DNA from: an uncultured Eubacteriales bacterium
GTDB taxonomy: Bacteria; Bacillota; Clostridia; Peptostreptococcales; Anaerovoracaceae
Assembly: GCA_902801255.1 (NCBI GenBank)
Contig: CADCHO010000005.1
Span: 1-64,000, forward strand
DNA: 64,000 nucleotides
Reading direction: 5' to 3'
Shown: positions 24,924-35,173 of the stretch, piece by piece
Numbering within the stretch: position 1 is the stretch's first letter
How the letters are laid out: every line of letters begins with the position of its first letter
The notes under the pieces: model-generated
Databases searched by the model: none
What the model saw: the letters and a program-made list of their open reading frames with translations, nothing else
Told to the model about the DNA's origin: nothing
Translations under genes and position numbers: made by a program

Positions 24924-26726
24924 ATGCTTAACAAGTTTTGCAAGAAACCCCTATATGAAGTTACAAGAACTATGGCAAACGTGGCTATGGGTGTCGAAAA
25001 GGCAGACATGGTCATTAAAAACGCCAGACTGGTAAATGTATGCACAGCCGAAATCCAGGAAGGGATCGATGTGGCGATCGCAGAAGGCCGCATCGCTCTT
25101 GTAGGTGATGCCTCGCACTGTATAGGTGACAACACAAAGATAATTGACGCAACAGGCCAGTACATCGCACCGGGATTCATGGACGCGCACATCCATGTGG
25201 AGTCTGCCATGATCACCGTCAGGGAATACGCACGCGCCGTAGTTCCTCACGGAACGACCGGTATCTTCATGGATCCTCATGAGATCTGCAATGTCTGCGG
25301 ACCTGAAGGAGTAAAGGCCATGATAGATGACGGAAAATCAGTTCCTCTTAAAGCGATGGCAAATGTTCCGTCATGTGTACCGGCTGTTGCAGGATTCGAA
25401 GATACGGGTTCGCACATCGGTCCTGAAGAAGTCCGTGAGATGATGACATGGGAAGGAATCATGGGTCTCGGAGAGATGATGAACTTCCCGGGCGTTATCT
25501 ACGGGGATCCTAACGTCCACGGTGAGCTTGCTGAGACGCTCAAGGCTGACCAGGTAGTAACCGGCCACTACTCAGTGCCTGAGACCGGCCCGGGACTCAA
25601 CGCTTTTATCGCTTCCGGCGTAAGATGCTGCCATGAGTCGACCCGCGCTGAAGATGTGCTGGAGAAGATGCGTCACGGAATGTATGCCCTGATGCGTTAC
25701 GGAAGCGCATGGCATGACATGCCTGTTATAATCCGGGCAATACTCGACAACAACGTAGAAGACCGCTTCGCATGCCTGATTTCGGACGATACCCACCCAG
25801 ACACGCTAATAAGCGACGGTCACCTCGACCACATCGTACGCTGCGCCGTCAAGGAAGGCCTTGATCCTATAAAAGCGATCCAGTACGTAACCATCAACCC
25901 GGCGACATGTTTCCGCATGGATCACGAGATGGGAAGCATCACTCCGGGCAAGTGCGCAGACATCGTGTTCTTCGATGACCTGAACGATATTCAGATAACC
26001 CGCACGATCATCGACGGAGATGTCGTTTCTGAGAACGGCGAGATGACAGTGGATATCGGTGAATCGAACTTCCCTGATTCGGTCTACAATACGATGCACG
26101 TCGGATACGATATCACGCCTGACAGCTTTAAGATCGCCGCACCTGAAGGTGCCGGAGACAGCGTGAAGACACGCGTCATAGAGATAATCCCTAACCGCGT
26201 AGGCAACTATGAGAGAATCATGGATCTGAAGGTTAAGGACGGATTCGTCGAAGCAGACGCGAGCCAGGATATCATGAAGATGGCCGTGTTTGAACGCCAT
26301 CATGAGACAGGTACAAAGGGCTGCGGATTCCTGAAGGGATTCGGGTTCAGGAAAGGCGCTATGGCTCAGACAGTCTCGCACGATGCACACAACCTGCTCG
26401 TAGCCGGAACCAATGATGAAGACATGGCCCTTGCTGCTAATACCCTCGTTGAATGCGGAGGCGGAATGTGCGCTGTTGCAGACGGAAAAGTGCTGGCACT
26501 CGTACCTCTCCCAATTGCAGGCATTATGAGCGATCAGCCTGTAGAAGAGGTGGCAGACCTCATAAGCAAGCTCGACGCAGCATGGAAAGAGATGGGATGT
26601 GTTATCAACTCGCCATACATGACGATGGCGCTGATCCCGCTGGCATGCCTGCCTGAGCTGAGACTTACCAACCGCGGACTTGTCGACTGCAGGACATTCC
26701 AGTTTGTCGATCTGTTTGACAAATAA
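24924..26726 (+). CDS. ade: Adenine deaminase
   Basis: A 600-residue metal-dependent amidohydrolase that converts adenine to hypoxanthine plus ammonia in purine salvage. The metal site MDAHIHVESAM, the FMDPHEICNVCG loop and the SDDTHPDTL motif are intact. The C-terminal domain contains SVSHDAHNLLVAGT-type sequence (QTVSHDAHNLLV) and ends normally. AGGAGG precedes the ATG with standard spacing. It is a single-gene transcript on the plus strand, with a strong terminator downstream. Confidence 0.96.
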   Translation: MLNKFCKKPLYEVTRTMANVAMGVEKADMVIKNARLVNVCTAEIQEGIDVAIAEGRIALVGDASHCIGDNTKIIDATGQYIAPGFMDAHIHVESAMITVREYARAVVPHGTTGIFMDPHEICNVCGPEGVKAMIDDGKSVPLKAMANVPSCVPAVAGFEDTGSHIGPEEVREMMTWEGIMGLGEMMNFPGVIYGDPNVHGELAETLKADQVVTGHYSVPETGPGLNAFIASGVRCCHESTRAEDVLEKMRHGMYALMRYGSAWHDMPVIIRAILDNNVEDRFACLISDDTHPDTLISDGHLDHIVRCAVKEGLDPIKAIQYVTINPATCFRMDHEMGSITPGKCADIVFFDDLNDIQITRTIIDGDVVSENGEMTVDIGESNFPDSVYNTMHVGYDITPDSFKIAAPEGAGDSVKTRVIEIIPNRVGNYERIMDLKVKDGFVEADASQDIMKMAVFERHHETGTKGCGFLKGFGFRKGAMAQTVSHDAHNLLVAGTNDEDMALAANTLVECGGGMCAVADGKVLALVPLPIAGIMSDQPVEEVADLISKLDAAWKEMGCVINSPYMTMALIPLACLPELRLTNRGLVDCRTFQFVDLFDK

Positions 26727-26765
26727 GGTGCTGAATCCAACAGCATATGTCAAAGCAAATTAAGA

Positions 26766-26809
26766 GGCTCCGGAGCCTGACTCACGGAGCCTGACTCCGG
26801 AGCCCTTTT
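26766..26809 (+). terminator. Terminator of adenine deaminase
   Basis: GGCTCCGGAG and CTCCGGAGCC form a perfect 10-bp stem with a 19-base loop, followed by CTTTTG. The loop repeats CGGAGCCTGACTC from the left arm. Confidence 0.85.
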
Positions 26810-26839
26810 GATTTATCTGTTTATCGCCTGCACGATCTG

Positions 26840-29464
26840 CTATTGTACCTGTTCTCTTATTTCTTCTGTTATGAGCTCTCTCTGATATACATCCGTTAGT
26901 ATACCGAAGTACGAAACAACAGTACCTGATTTAAACATCTCATCCCTGACAGTTATCTGGTCTTCTGTTATAACATGCATTTTGTCTCCGTATGTGCCTG
27001 TTTTAATGAGCTTGCCCTGTTCATCATAGAAGTCGAAGACAAACTCGACCGTATCACCTGTCACAAACTGTTCCAGCCCCTTCCTCATGAAGAAAGCATG
27101 TTTATCATCGTCTCTGCTGTAACCCGTCACATATCCGGTGAAGTCGGAGTCCGTTTCTTCGGAAACCGGATCCCACTCTATGTGCATGGTGATGTTTTCA
27201 GTACCGTTAAGTTTCGCCTTGACAGTACCACGATATACGATGCCTTCGTCGGTCATTATCGGATCCTCAGCTTCATAACAGACAACCTGCCCGTTGATGT
27301 GTGCCCATATGCCGTCCATACTGACCAGCGGATGTCCTTTACCGTCATCATCTGCGAAATGCTCCCTGCCTATATATAAAAGACCTTCTTCAGTCTCCAG
27401 ATAAGAGGCGACCTCGCAGTCAAGTATGGTATCCCATGTCTTTTCAGGAAGCTCCGGCAGATACCCGTTTTCTGTCTCCTTGACCGGAATATCGATAAAC
27501 AGATCTGTCGTATCGTAATCCTCGAATCCCTTAATGTACCATTCTTCCTTGCTGTAATCATAATGCATCAGCTTGCTGATGAAGCTGTCATCTTCAGGAT
27601 AGGTGTTCATCTGCTGTGCTGCCATGATGCTGCAGAACGTGTCGAAGAAATTCTGCTCGGTACTGTATTCGACCTCCTTCAGCTGTTTATACTCATCACT
27701 GTACATGATCAGCTCCTTGTACGGATAGTCTATCGCAAGACCATTTATACCATCAGCAGAATCGCTGTTGTGGTATACGACGCAGGCCCTGGCTGTATCA
27801 GCGATCCTGTCAAGCTCTTCATCGCTGGCTACCTGCTGTTTATAGTCAGCCTTTTTGAGATTCGTGAGGTAACTGATCATGTCTACCTGCTCTTTGTCTG
27901 CAAATTGATATGCACCTGAGCGGGCTGCAGACATATTGGCGTATACAGAAGGATTATCCGCCATGGCGGCAGCAGTCTTCTCGTAGAGCCCTGTAAGCTG
28001 TTCATATACCGGTTTCACAAGTGTCAGGTCTACAAGCGAGAGTGTGCATTCAGGAGCAGGCTCTCCGCCGTTCTTGACACGCTGACTCTGGTCGTATGAA
28101 CTTACCATGGATTTTCCGAATTCCTCGGTGCTGAGTGTCGGGTCTTCTGCCAGCCTGCCAAATCCTGCAGTATAGAACCAGCCGGTTCCCGGCTCAGTCT
28201 CCTCCGATGCAAGATAGTAGTCCGCGTAAGGCTCGAGGGCATTCGCGTATTCGACGTTCTGCATCAGACAGGCATCGAATCCTATCAGATCAAATTTCAT
28301 ATTTGCGTCTTTTATGGCGTTTAATATCTCAGATGCCGACATTGTTCGCTGCATGTCGGCGCGCGAATTAAGATCGTCGACGCCGTATCCGTTGGAAAAA
28401 CCTCCTCCGTGATCCCAGAGTACCAGCATATATCTGTCAGCAGGATAGTTTTTCTTAGTCCATACGATGAAGTCTGTGAGTTTCTCAGGTTCAGACATGC
28501 AAGTCGTACTGTCAAGCATCTCAGCTGTTTCCAGCTTTCCTCCGCGGATCAGATATCTTCCTACAGAGGAGTCATCAATGCCGGATGTGAACCACCTTTC
28601 TGAGCCGCCTGCCTGCATCACAAAGTCGACACCGTCGCCTTTTTCCGTCGCATCCTTCATCTGCGAAATATTGACTGAAGCCATTCCTCTGGCATCCTCG
28701 AGGTTGGATCCGATTATGTACTCCATCACAACGACCTTTTTGGCTGCAGCTTTATCAGGGAAGAAATAATCTCTTGTGCGCTGCTGACCGATGACAGCTG
28801 CGTAATCCGCTCCGAGCGTATCTTCCCGATCCACTATTTCTTCGCTGTCCGTAACATTCTTCAGCTGTTTGATCGTATCATCCAGCATGTACTGCGCTAC
28901 AGGTCTGAATGGATGGACCATTACAGTAGCAAAAAAGCACCCCAGAATGAGTGCGGCGAACTCAGCAACAGATATCATGACTAAGCCGGTATCTCTGATC
29001 TTTCGTTCTTTAGGACTGAGCTCTCTTTCAGGCCTGAACTCAGGCCTGCCCAGATAAACACTCTTTCCGAAAGCCAGAATGAGCAGGAATATGACAGGCA
29101 TCAGTGTCAGCCCTACACCAAAAGCTTTGCTTCTTCCGAACTGTTTCGCAAGTCTCCAGTACAGACGAATCATGAATATCCCATATACGATGAGCGCTAC
29201 AAGCGCCATTACTAAGGAATACTCGTTATTCATTCCCAGATATCTGGATGTCAGGAACATGGCAATAGTTATTATTGCCGGTCTCCAGAAGGACCTCATC
29301 GTGCGGAACAGATCGGTCGACATCTCCATTTCACCAAGCATCGGGATAATGGCAAAGTACTTTCTCTTTCCCATTTTTCCGAGTATTTTGTAGTAGCACA
29401 GTATCTGGATCAGCAGAGGTGTTGTCCATACTGCCGGATTTCTGAAAAGATATGTAAACAGCAT
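26840..29464 (-). CDS. Membrane-anchored clostripain-family (C11) cysteine protease
   Basis: An 874-residue protein. Four hydrophobic segments lie in the first 185 residues (about 60-75, 84-100, 119-135, 160-183). A C11 peptidase domain follows with the catalytic His352 in LVLWDHGGGF and Cys399 in GFDACLM. The long C-terminal part (about 620-874) is beta-rich with no motif I recognise. The likely topology puts the protease outside the cell. C11 enzymes cut after Arg or Lys and often self-process. AGGAGG precedes the start. It is the last gene of a run with the HD and cls genes. Confidence 0.82.
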   Translation of the reverse strand: MLFTYLFRNPAVWTTPLLIQILCYYKILGKMGKRKYFAIIPMLGEMEMSTDLFRTMRSFWRPAIITIAMFLTSRYLGMNNEYSLVMALVALIVYGIFMIRLYWRLAKQFGRSKAFGVGLTLMPVIFLLILAFGKSVYLGRPEFRPERELSPKERKIRDTGLVMISVAEFAALILGCFFATVMVHPFRPVAQYMLDDTIKQLKNVTDSEEIVDREDTLGADYAAVIGQQRTRDYFFPDKAAAKKVVVMEYIIGSNLEDARGMASVNISQMKDATEKGDGVDFVMQAGGSERWFTSGIDDSSVGRYLIRGGKLETAEMLDSTTCMSEPEKLTDFIVWTKKNYPADRYMLVLWDHGGGFSNGYGVDDLNSRADMQRTMSASEILNAIKDANMKFDLIGFDACLMQNVEYANALEPYADYYLASEETEPGTGWFYTAGFGRLAEDPTLSTEEFGKSMVSSYDQSQRVKNGGEPAPECTLSLVDLTLVKPVYEQLTGLYEKTAAAMADNPSVYANMSAARSGAYQFADKEQVDMISYLTNLKKADYKQQVASDEELDRIADTARACVVYHNSDSADGINGLAIDYPYKELIMYSDEYKQLKEVEYSTEQNFFDTFCSIMAAQQMNTYPEDDSFISKLMHYDYSKEEWYIKGFEDYDTTDLFIDIPVKETENGYLPELPEKTWDTILDCEVASYLETEEGLLYIGREHFADDDGKGHPLVSMDGIWAHINGQVVCYEAEDPIMTDEGIVYRGTVKAKLNGTENITMHIEWDPVSEETDSDFTGYVTGYSRDDDKHAFFMRKGLEQFVTGDTVEFVFDFYDEQGKLIKTGTYGDKMHVITEDQITVRDEMFKSGTVVSYFGILTDVYQRELITEEIREQVQ

Positions 29465-29483
29465 ACTACAGTCCCTCCTCGCC

Positions 29484-30077
29484 CTATTTGATCTTATCTG
29501 CTATTTTCTGCTTTTCTCCGCGCAAATAGTTCTTAACGCCGGTGTTTTTGACTTCACTTCCCTTTACAATATCTTTTACCGCGCTATACTTGTCAGCGAC
29601 TGAAACCACGACCCCTTCGATCGAATTAGGTGCTTCACTTTCTCCTGCCGGCCACATATGCCTTTCAATAATATCTTCAGTCCCTTCAGGCATATCGCTC
29701 ACGATTTCTCTGGCGACCTCCACGGATTCTTTAGGGTGCTCTCTGCTGCACTCTTTTGCAGAAGAAAATTTTTCGCTTCGCCCGAGTATTCCGAGATCGT
29801 GGCAAAGAGCGCCTACGACCACCGCAGGGATGCTGACCTTAATGTTGAGCTTCCTTAGAGCGTAACAAATCATGACGCTCGAAAAAGCGACCCTGACTGT
29901 ATGCTCTCCGACCGTAGACCACTGATGATGTGTCTGCTCAAAAGCCTGCTTTATCTCTTCGGATTTCAGTACATCACTGCCGTACCGCATCAGATCTCCC
30001 TTGATGCGGTCTTTGCGGTTTTCGCGCTTTTCCCTTATCTGTCTATGTATGGTGCTTTCGTAATAAGGTGTTCTCAT
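29484..30077 (-). CDS. HD-domain metal-dependent phosphohydrolase
   Basis: A 197-residue HDIG-type protein with metal ligands in WSTVGEHTVRVA (His) and ALCHDLGILGR (HD), and later HMWPAGESEAPNS. It is likely a soluble phosphohydrolase acting on a nucleotide or lipid phosphate. AAAGGAC lies nine bases upstream of the ATG. It stands 15 bases after cls and 19 before the C11 protease gene. Confidence 0.78.
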   Translation of the reverse strand: MRTPYYESTIHRQIREKRENRKDRIKGDLMRYGSDVLKSEEIKQAFEQTHHQWSTVGEHTVRVAFSSVMICYALRKLNIKVSIPAVVVGALCHDLGILGRSEKFSSAKECSREHPKESVEVAREIVSDMPEGTEDIIERHMWPAGESEAPNSIEGVVVSVADKYSAVKDIVKGSEVKNTGVKNYLRGEKQKIADKIK

Positions 30078-30092
30078 CGTATTCAGTCCTTT

Positions 30093-31667
30093 TTACATCA
30101 AAGGCGATATCATCTTGGCCAGTCCGCCTACCAGCTTATAATACAGCTTCTCTTTCTTTATGCTCTCTGAAGTAACTGTCCTGCACTTTGTCAGTGTCTC
30201 CTGAAAATCTTTCTCTATGTCTGCTATACAATCTGTTTTATACATGTACGTAGCGCACTCAAAGTGATGATAGAGGCTCCTGTAGTCGAGATTGATCGTT
30301 CCGACCACGGCCTTGATGTCGTCGCTTACGAACACTTTCGCATGTACAAAGCCCGGCGTGTATTCATATATTTTGACTCCTGCTTTATGAAGCGCTGAAT
30401 AATGTGTCTTTGCAAGCGAGTATGCCACCTTTTTATCAGGAATACCCGGCAATATAAGCTTCACATCGACTCCACGCTGAGCGGCAAAGCAGAGGGCTGT
30501 CTCGAGTTCGCCGTCAAGGATCAGATAAGGCGACATAATATGCACATAATCCGTTGCGCGGTTAAGTATGTCCATGTATACGGCTTCACCCGCTTTATAC
30601 TCATCAAGCGGGCAGTCGCAGTAAGGCATCACATATCCTTTTGCGTCATCTTCCTCACAGGAAGGAAGTGACAGCCATTTTTCGTAATCTGTTAAGTCTG
30701 AACCGGGTTTCAGGTTCCACATCTGAAGGAACATCAGTGCAAAACTTCTGGCAGCCGGACCTTTGAGCATCACCGCCGTATCCTTCCAGTGGCCGAATCT
30801 CTCTATGCGGTTGATGTATTCATCAGCCAGATTGACTCCGCCGTTGAAGGCTACCTTTCCGTCTATCACAAGGATCTTTCTGTGATCGCGGTAATTATAA
30901 TGTGAAGATACTATTGGCACGATCGGTGAGAACGCCCTTGCATGTATGCCACGAGCTTCAAGGAGTTTGAAATAATCAGCCGGAAGTGTCGACATTTCGC
31001 ACATGCCGTCGTACATAACGCGGACTTCAACTCCCTCATCTACCTTGCGCATAAGCACGTCGAGTATGCGTCCCCACATGTATCCCTCTTCAACGATGAA
31101 ATACTCCATGAAGATGTATTTCTCGGCTTTTTCAAGCTCACGGAGCATGGCTTCGAACTTCTTTTCTCCCAAAGGGAAATATGTCACCTGCGTTTTGTCA
31201 TAAACAGGAAAGCAGCCTGTGTGATTAAGATACTTGCTGATGTCATCCGTTCCTGAGCCGTCATGCTCAATTTCTTTGATAACGTTCTCAGGCTGACTGA
31301 GCATGGTGCGGGTATTGTCGATCTGCTTTACTACATGCTCGGTCTCCATGCGATGTCCGACATTCAGCTGTGTCCACAGCAGCATCGCGGCTCCCGGCAG
31401 CGGCAGCAGCGATATGATGAGCATCCACGTGAGCTTGGCTGATGAGTCCATGCTGTTGTTGAACAGATAGATTATCATTACTAATGTGAACACCCACTGT
31501 ATGTTTAAAAGCATAGGCAGCTCTTCAGTAAACTTCAGATAAGCCATAACAAGAATAGCGATCTGCAGCACAAGCAGCAGCGCGATTATAAAAAATCTGC
31601 TGAATATAAGACGCAGGATCCCCTTTCTTACCGGCTTAGCCAGACTTACGATTTTTTCTTCTTCCAT
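30093..31667 (-). CDS. cls: Cardiolipin synthase
   Basis: A 524-residue membrane phospholipase-D-superfamily enzyme that joins two phosphatidylglycerol molecules into cardiolipin. Two N-terminal membrane helices precede the PLD_N region. Both HKD motifs are present: YRDHRKILVIDGKVAFNGG and FVHAKVFVSDDIKAVVGTINLD. The ATG at 31667 is chosen because AAGGGCGGG precedes it; a TTG twelve codons upstream has no site. It probably heads the cls-HD-C11 run. Confidence 0.9.
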   Translation of the reverse strand: MEEEKIVSLAKPVRKGILRLIFSRFFIIALLLVLQIAILVMAYLKFTEELPMLLNIQWVFTLVMIIYLFNNSMDSSAKLTWMLIISLLPLPGAAMLLWTQLNVGHRMETEHVVKQIDNTRTMLSQPENVIKEIEHDGSGTDDISKYLNHTGCFPVYDKTQVTYFPLGEKKFEAMLRELEKAEKYIFMEYFIVEEGYMWGRILDVLMRKVDEGVEVRVMYDGMCEMSTLPADYFKLLEARGIHARAFSPIVPIVSSHYNYRDHRKILVIDGKVAFNGGVNLADEYINRIERFGHWKDTAVMLKGPAARSFALMFLQMWNLKPGSDLTDYEKWLSLPSCEEDDAKGYVMPYCDCPLDEYKAGEAVYMDILNRATDYVHIMSPYLILDGELETALCFAAQRGVDVKLILPGIPDKKVAYSLAKTHYSALHKAGVKIYEYTPGFVHAKVFVSDDIKAVVGTINLDYRSLYHHFECATYMYKTDCIADIEKDFQETLTKCRTVTSESIKKEKLYYKLVGGLAKMISPLM

Positions 31668-31763
31668 TGTTCCCGCCCTTTGATCGATTTCGTTTTCCGT
31701 CAAACAGTTTCTAACATATTATTTTACATAATTATGTATGCAACAATCTATAGCATGCTGCAT

Positions 31764-33524
31764 TTATATGATTGTTTTGATCTTATCGATCATTCTGTCA
31801 AGGTCGGACCTGTGTTCCAGTTCTGTGACAAGCCCGATTGCCTGAGTCACGTTATCTGTTATAAGTCCGTCGACCTTTGTGCAAAGAAAATGCTTCTGCG
31901 AGCCCTTCTCGTTAGCAGTCCAGACCAGCGCCTTCTTGCCTTCCTTATGTATCGCATCTATTGCATCTGCAGTCGCCGATTCCTCTTCGAGCCCTATGTA
32001 ATCGCAATTGAGAGAAGCTGTTTTACCGAATGATGCAAACGTAAGGAATCCCGTCTGCATTTCCGGGTAATTGGTCTCTATATAATCGATCAGATCATAC
32101 TTCAGAGAGATGAGTACGACCTCGTCTTCCATCTGATATTGCCTTACAAGTTTTATTGCGTCATCAGCCATCTTTTTATCGGCTGTGTTTCCCTTAAGTT
32201 CGGTAAACAGTACCATTCTGCCCTTGCTGGAGATCAGCATCTCCTCATAGGTCGGAACGTGTTCACCATCAATGGACAGCTTTTTCACCTCTCTCAGGGT
32301 CATTTCCTCAGGTTTTCTGCTGTCCCCGGCTACACGTTTGAAAGTGCCGTCATGATTCAGCACATAATAGCCGTCTTTTGTTCTCTGAATGTCTATTTCG
32401 CTCCCGAATGCACCTGCAGCCCATGCTGTTTCAAGTCCTGACAGAGTATTCTCCCTGCCTTCATTGCCGCCTCCGCGATGGGCGATGACTTTTACATCAG
32501 TTTCAAGCGGGAAAAACTGATCAAATCTGACATACATTACACATACCGATACCGCAACAGCGATCAGCAATACAATACCCGCCAGTTTATAGCTGACCGG
32601 CTTATCTCTTTTTATTTCTCTGCATTCGTACTCACTCCCCTGCTTATATGAATAATACAGCTGGGTCATTTTCATGATATAAAGCGGTATCCCGAAAAGA
32701 TCTGCAAGTACGGAGACTATGGTTCCGGCAGAGACGAAGAATATGGTAAGCACGCGGCTCACCGGACCGGCCGGGAGCAATGTTATCAGCTTGAGCGGAA
32801 TAAACAGACATAGTATGGCTATACCGATAAGTGATACTGCTATGAGGAGAATGAATATTACATTCTGCTTTATATAATCCTTCCAGTTTGATTTTATAAG
32901 GCGCCTTGAAAGTCTGCCTGCTTCGCCGAGGGACAAATCATCTATGACCACAGCGTGAAGTATGAACAGATTTGCGACTCCCACTGCCAGGAAAAAAATC
33001 ACCGCAAGTCCGGCCAGTGCGGAGTAGAGCACCGAACTTTCAATCACCGATGATATGAATGTCGGTATATACAGTTTCTCTGTAGCCGATATGGAGATCC
33101 CGAGCCCCAGAATAGGTGCGATAAGAGCGATATACAGCACAACCAGCAATCCTTCCGGGTTGATCAGCTTTCTGACAGAGAAGAATCCTTCTTTTATACT
33201 TTCCTCAAGGGAGACATTTTGCCCGGTTACGAGATTCCTGCTCAGGACTATCTTGGAATTAAGGTCAAACGCCACATATATGAAAAGCGACACGAGTCCC
33301 AAAATCAGTATTAGTATCCCCTGCCATGTCGTGAAAAGGAATTTCCAGTCTCCTGAGGTGACAGCCACTCTGCCGCTGCTCTTAAGCAATGCCTGGAACA
33401 ATCTGCCAAGCAGAAACAGCCAGATGCAGATAATCGCCTTCGTGACTATCTGATAATTCAATATATCGGGCATCGCCTGTGTGTAAGGTCTGAGTCTTTC
33501 TTTTATCTGAGAACTGTTTTTCAT
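31764..33524 (-). CDS. Membrane glycerophosphodiester phosphodiesterase
   Basis: A 586-residue protein. The first 330 residues contain about six to eight hydrophobic segments, the GDPD-associated membrane domain. The catalytic GDPD domain starts near 345 with VIAHRGGGNEGRENTLSGL, then SEIDIQRTKDGYYVLNHDGTF, carrying the His, Glu, Asp and His of the active site. It probably hydrolyses glycerophosphodiesters or lipoteichoic-acid-like polymers outside the membrane. Its ATG overlaps the AAA gene stop by four bases (ATGA). Confidence 0.9.
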   Translation of the reverse strand: MKNSSQIKERLRPYTQAMPDILNYQIVTKAIICIWLFLLGRLFQALLKSSGRVAVTSGDWKFLFTTWQGILILILGLVSLFIYVAFDLNSKIVLSRNLVTGQNVSLEESIKEGFFSVRKLINPEGLLVVLYIALIAPILGLGISISATEKLYIPTFISSVIESSVLYSALAGLAVIFFLAVGVANLFILHAVVIDDLSLGEAGRLSRRLIKSNWKDYIKQNVIFILLIAVSLIGIAILCLFIPLKLITLLPAGPVSRVLTIFFVSAGTIVSVLADLFGIPLYIMKMTQLYYSYKQGSEYECREIKRDKPVSYKLAGIVLLIAVAVSVCVMYVRFDQFFPLETDVKVIAHRGGGNEGRENTLSGLETAWAAGAFGSEIDIQRTKDGYYVLNHDGTFKRVAGDSRKPEEMTLREVKKLSIDGEHVPTYEEMLISSKGRMVLFTELKGNTADKKMADDAIKLVRQYQMEDEVVLISLKYDLIDYIETNYPEMQTGFLTFASFGKTASLNCDYIGLEEESATADAIDAIHKEGKKALVWTANEKGSQKHFLCTKVDGLITDNVTQAIGLVTELEHRSDLDRMIDKIKTII

Positions 33525-35173
33525 TTTCTATTTATAGTATTGCCTGCATTCTTTCTTTCGAGAACATATCTGAACCATGCCGCGTACTCAGCTCCAAGCC
33601 TCTCTACTAGTTCTTCGGCTTCTTTAGGCTTCGCGGATGCTGCGTACAGGCACTGCTGCGCAACCTGATACTTTCTTGCAACTGTCATGCGAGCCAGATC
33701 CTCATCCGTGTATTTTACAAGGTCTGCCATCTCCTCCTGCGCTCGGAAGAATCTGATAAAAGCATCCGCAGTATCCCGTCCCACGATCGGTTCTATCAAT
33801 GCGAAATCATTATCTGAACTGTCCAGAACGCGCGATACCATCTCCCAGCGTCGCGGATCGGCGTAGCCTTCCGAGCCTGTATAAGCCGTTCTGAGATAGA
33901 GGTCGTTATTAGCAAGGAATTCCATGACATACGGATTGATCCTCTTCCTGACGGCCCACGGCATCCAGTTCTCAACAGTCGTCCTGATGTAAATATGGGC
34001 GAACCTTCCGAACAGCGGCTCTGCAAGATCGTGAGCAACGCTTGATTCGTTGCGGTCATTTCCCGCAGCAACTATGCGTGCGTTTTCAGGGAGCGGCCAG
34101 CGGTTGTTTACGAAGCGCTCCAGCACGATCTTGAATATAACTGCCTGAGTCTGCTTTGTGGCATTTGTAAGCTCATCAAAGAACAGAATATGCAGCTCTC
34201 CGTCTTCGCAAAGGCGCTCAAGCTTGACGAGCCATACCGGTTTGATATCAATGATCTGATCTGTAGTCTCGTTATAGACTGCCCGTCCGTTGATGGTTTC
34301 AGGCGTCTCATTCACAAGTTCTATATCAAGCACCTGCGGATCGATCTCCTTTACACGGTCACTCTTTCCGTCACCGGTAAGTCCATGGATGAATACCGGG
34401 ATGTCTGCCCTGACGAATGCGCGTATCATATCAAGCTCATCGTGCTCATCTATATGGTACGAAGTTCCGGCTTCAGCAGAAGTGAGCCCTTCGTCAGCCT
34501 CAGCAAGAAGCTCCTCAATGAATGCATCAGCGAGATATGCGCTTGCTTCTTCACGGCTGAGACCGGCAAACAGCGCCCTGCCGCATACCAGCAGCTTGTT
34601 GATCTCATCGTAATACCAACGGATCGGCCTCACCTCGAGGAAGATCTCTTCAGCCGAGTTTGCAACACTCCCGTCGGAAAGCTGCACGTAGCCGCTGACT
34701 ATTTCCTCGGTGACCGGGACCCTGACTATCTGCTTGGCGCCGAGCCTGTAGACGTCCCTCTTTTCTCCTGCGAGGGAATAGCTTGTTCCTGTCTTTTTCA
34801 GACTGCCGTCCCGGTACTGCTGCTCCGCCATATCGCGCATCGAAGTCTCAAGTATGGCATAAGGGAATGCTCCCAGCTCCACCGTAACGACATCTCCTAT
34901 CTCGCGCGGATGCCTCAGGAGCTTCTCATCTCCCGGCTCCAGCAGAAGTGCCGGCCTTACCGCACAAATACTGTATTTGTGATCGCGCCCGAATCTGTCA
35001 ACGCAGTCCTCACCTGAAAGAAAGTAATTAACGCAGTTTTCACTGAGCGTGAATCCGTCATCAGGAATTGTGACCAGAACAAGATCGCTCGCCTGCGCCA
35101 TGGTTCCGACTGTTCTAAAGAGCGGCAGTGCGTTTTCGAACAGCTGCCTATGTGATAAGAAAATCGACTTCAT
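33521..35173 (-). CDS. AAA+ ATPase (MoxR-like)
   Basis: A 550-residue protein. Residues 1-235 are an unassigned N-terminal region. The AAA core has Walker A HGLTGDGKSD (264-272), Walker B ILFFDELTNA (329-338) and a sensor-type AAGNDRNES motif. MoxR-type ATPases work with VWA proteins as chaperones that insert metals or remodel complexes. It overlaps the upstream VWA gene by 26 bases, which supports such a pair. GAGGAG precedes the ATG. Confidence 0.85.
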   Translation of the reverse strand: MKSIFLSHRQLFENALPLFRTVGTMAQASDLVLVTIPDDGFTLSENCVNYFLSGEDCVDRFGRDHKYSICAVRPALLLEPGDEKLLRHPREIGDVVTVELGAFPYAILETSMRDMAEQQYRDGSLKKTGTSYSLAGEKRDVYRLGAKQIVRVPVTEEIVSGYVQLSDGSVANSAEEIFLEVRPIRWYYDEINKLLVCGRALFAGLSREEASAYLADAFIEELLAEADEGLTSAEAGTSYHIDEHDELDMIRAFVRADIPVFIHGLTGDGKSDRVKEIDPQVLDIELVNETPETINGRAVYNETTDQIIDIKPVWLVKLERLCEDGELHILFFDELTNATKQTQAVIFKIVLERFVNNRWPLPENARIVAAGNDRNESSVAHDLAEPLFGRFAHIYIRTTVENWMPWAVRKRINPYVMEFLANNDLYLRTAYTGSEGYADPRRWEMVSRVLDSSDNDFALIEPIVGRDTADAFIRFFRAQEEMADLVKYTDEDLARMTVARKYQVAQQCLYAASAKPKEAEELVERLGAEYAAWFRYVLERKNAGNTINRK

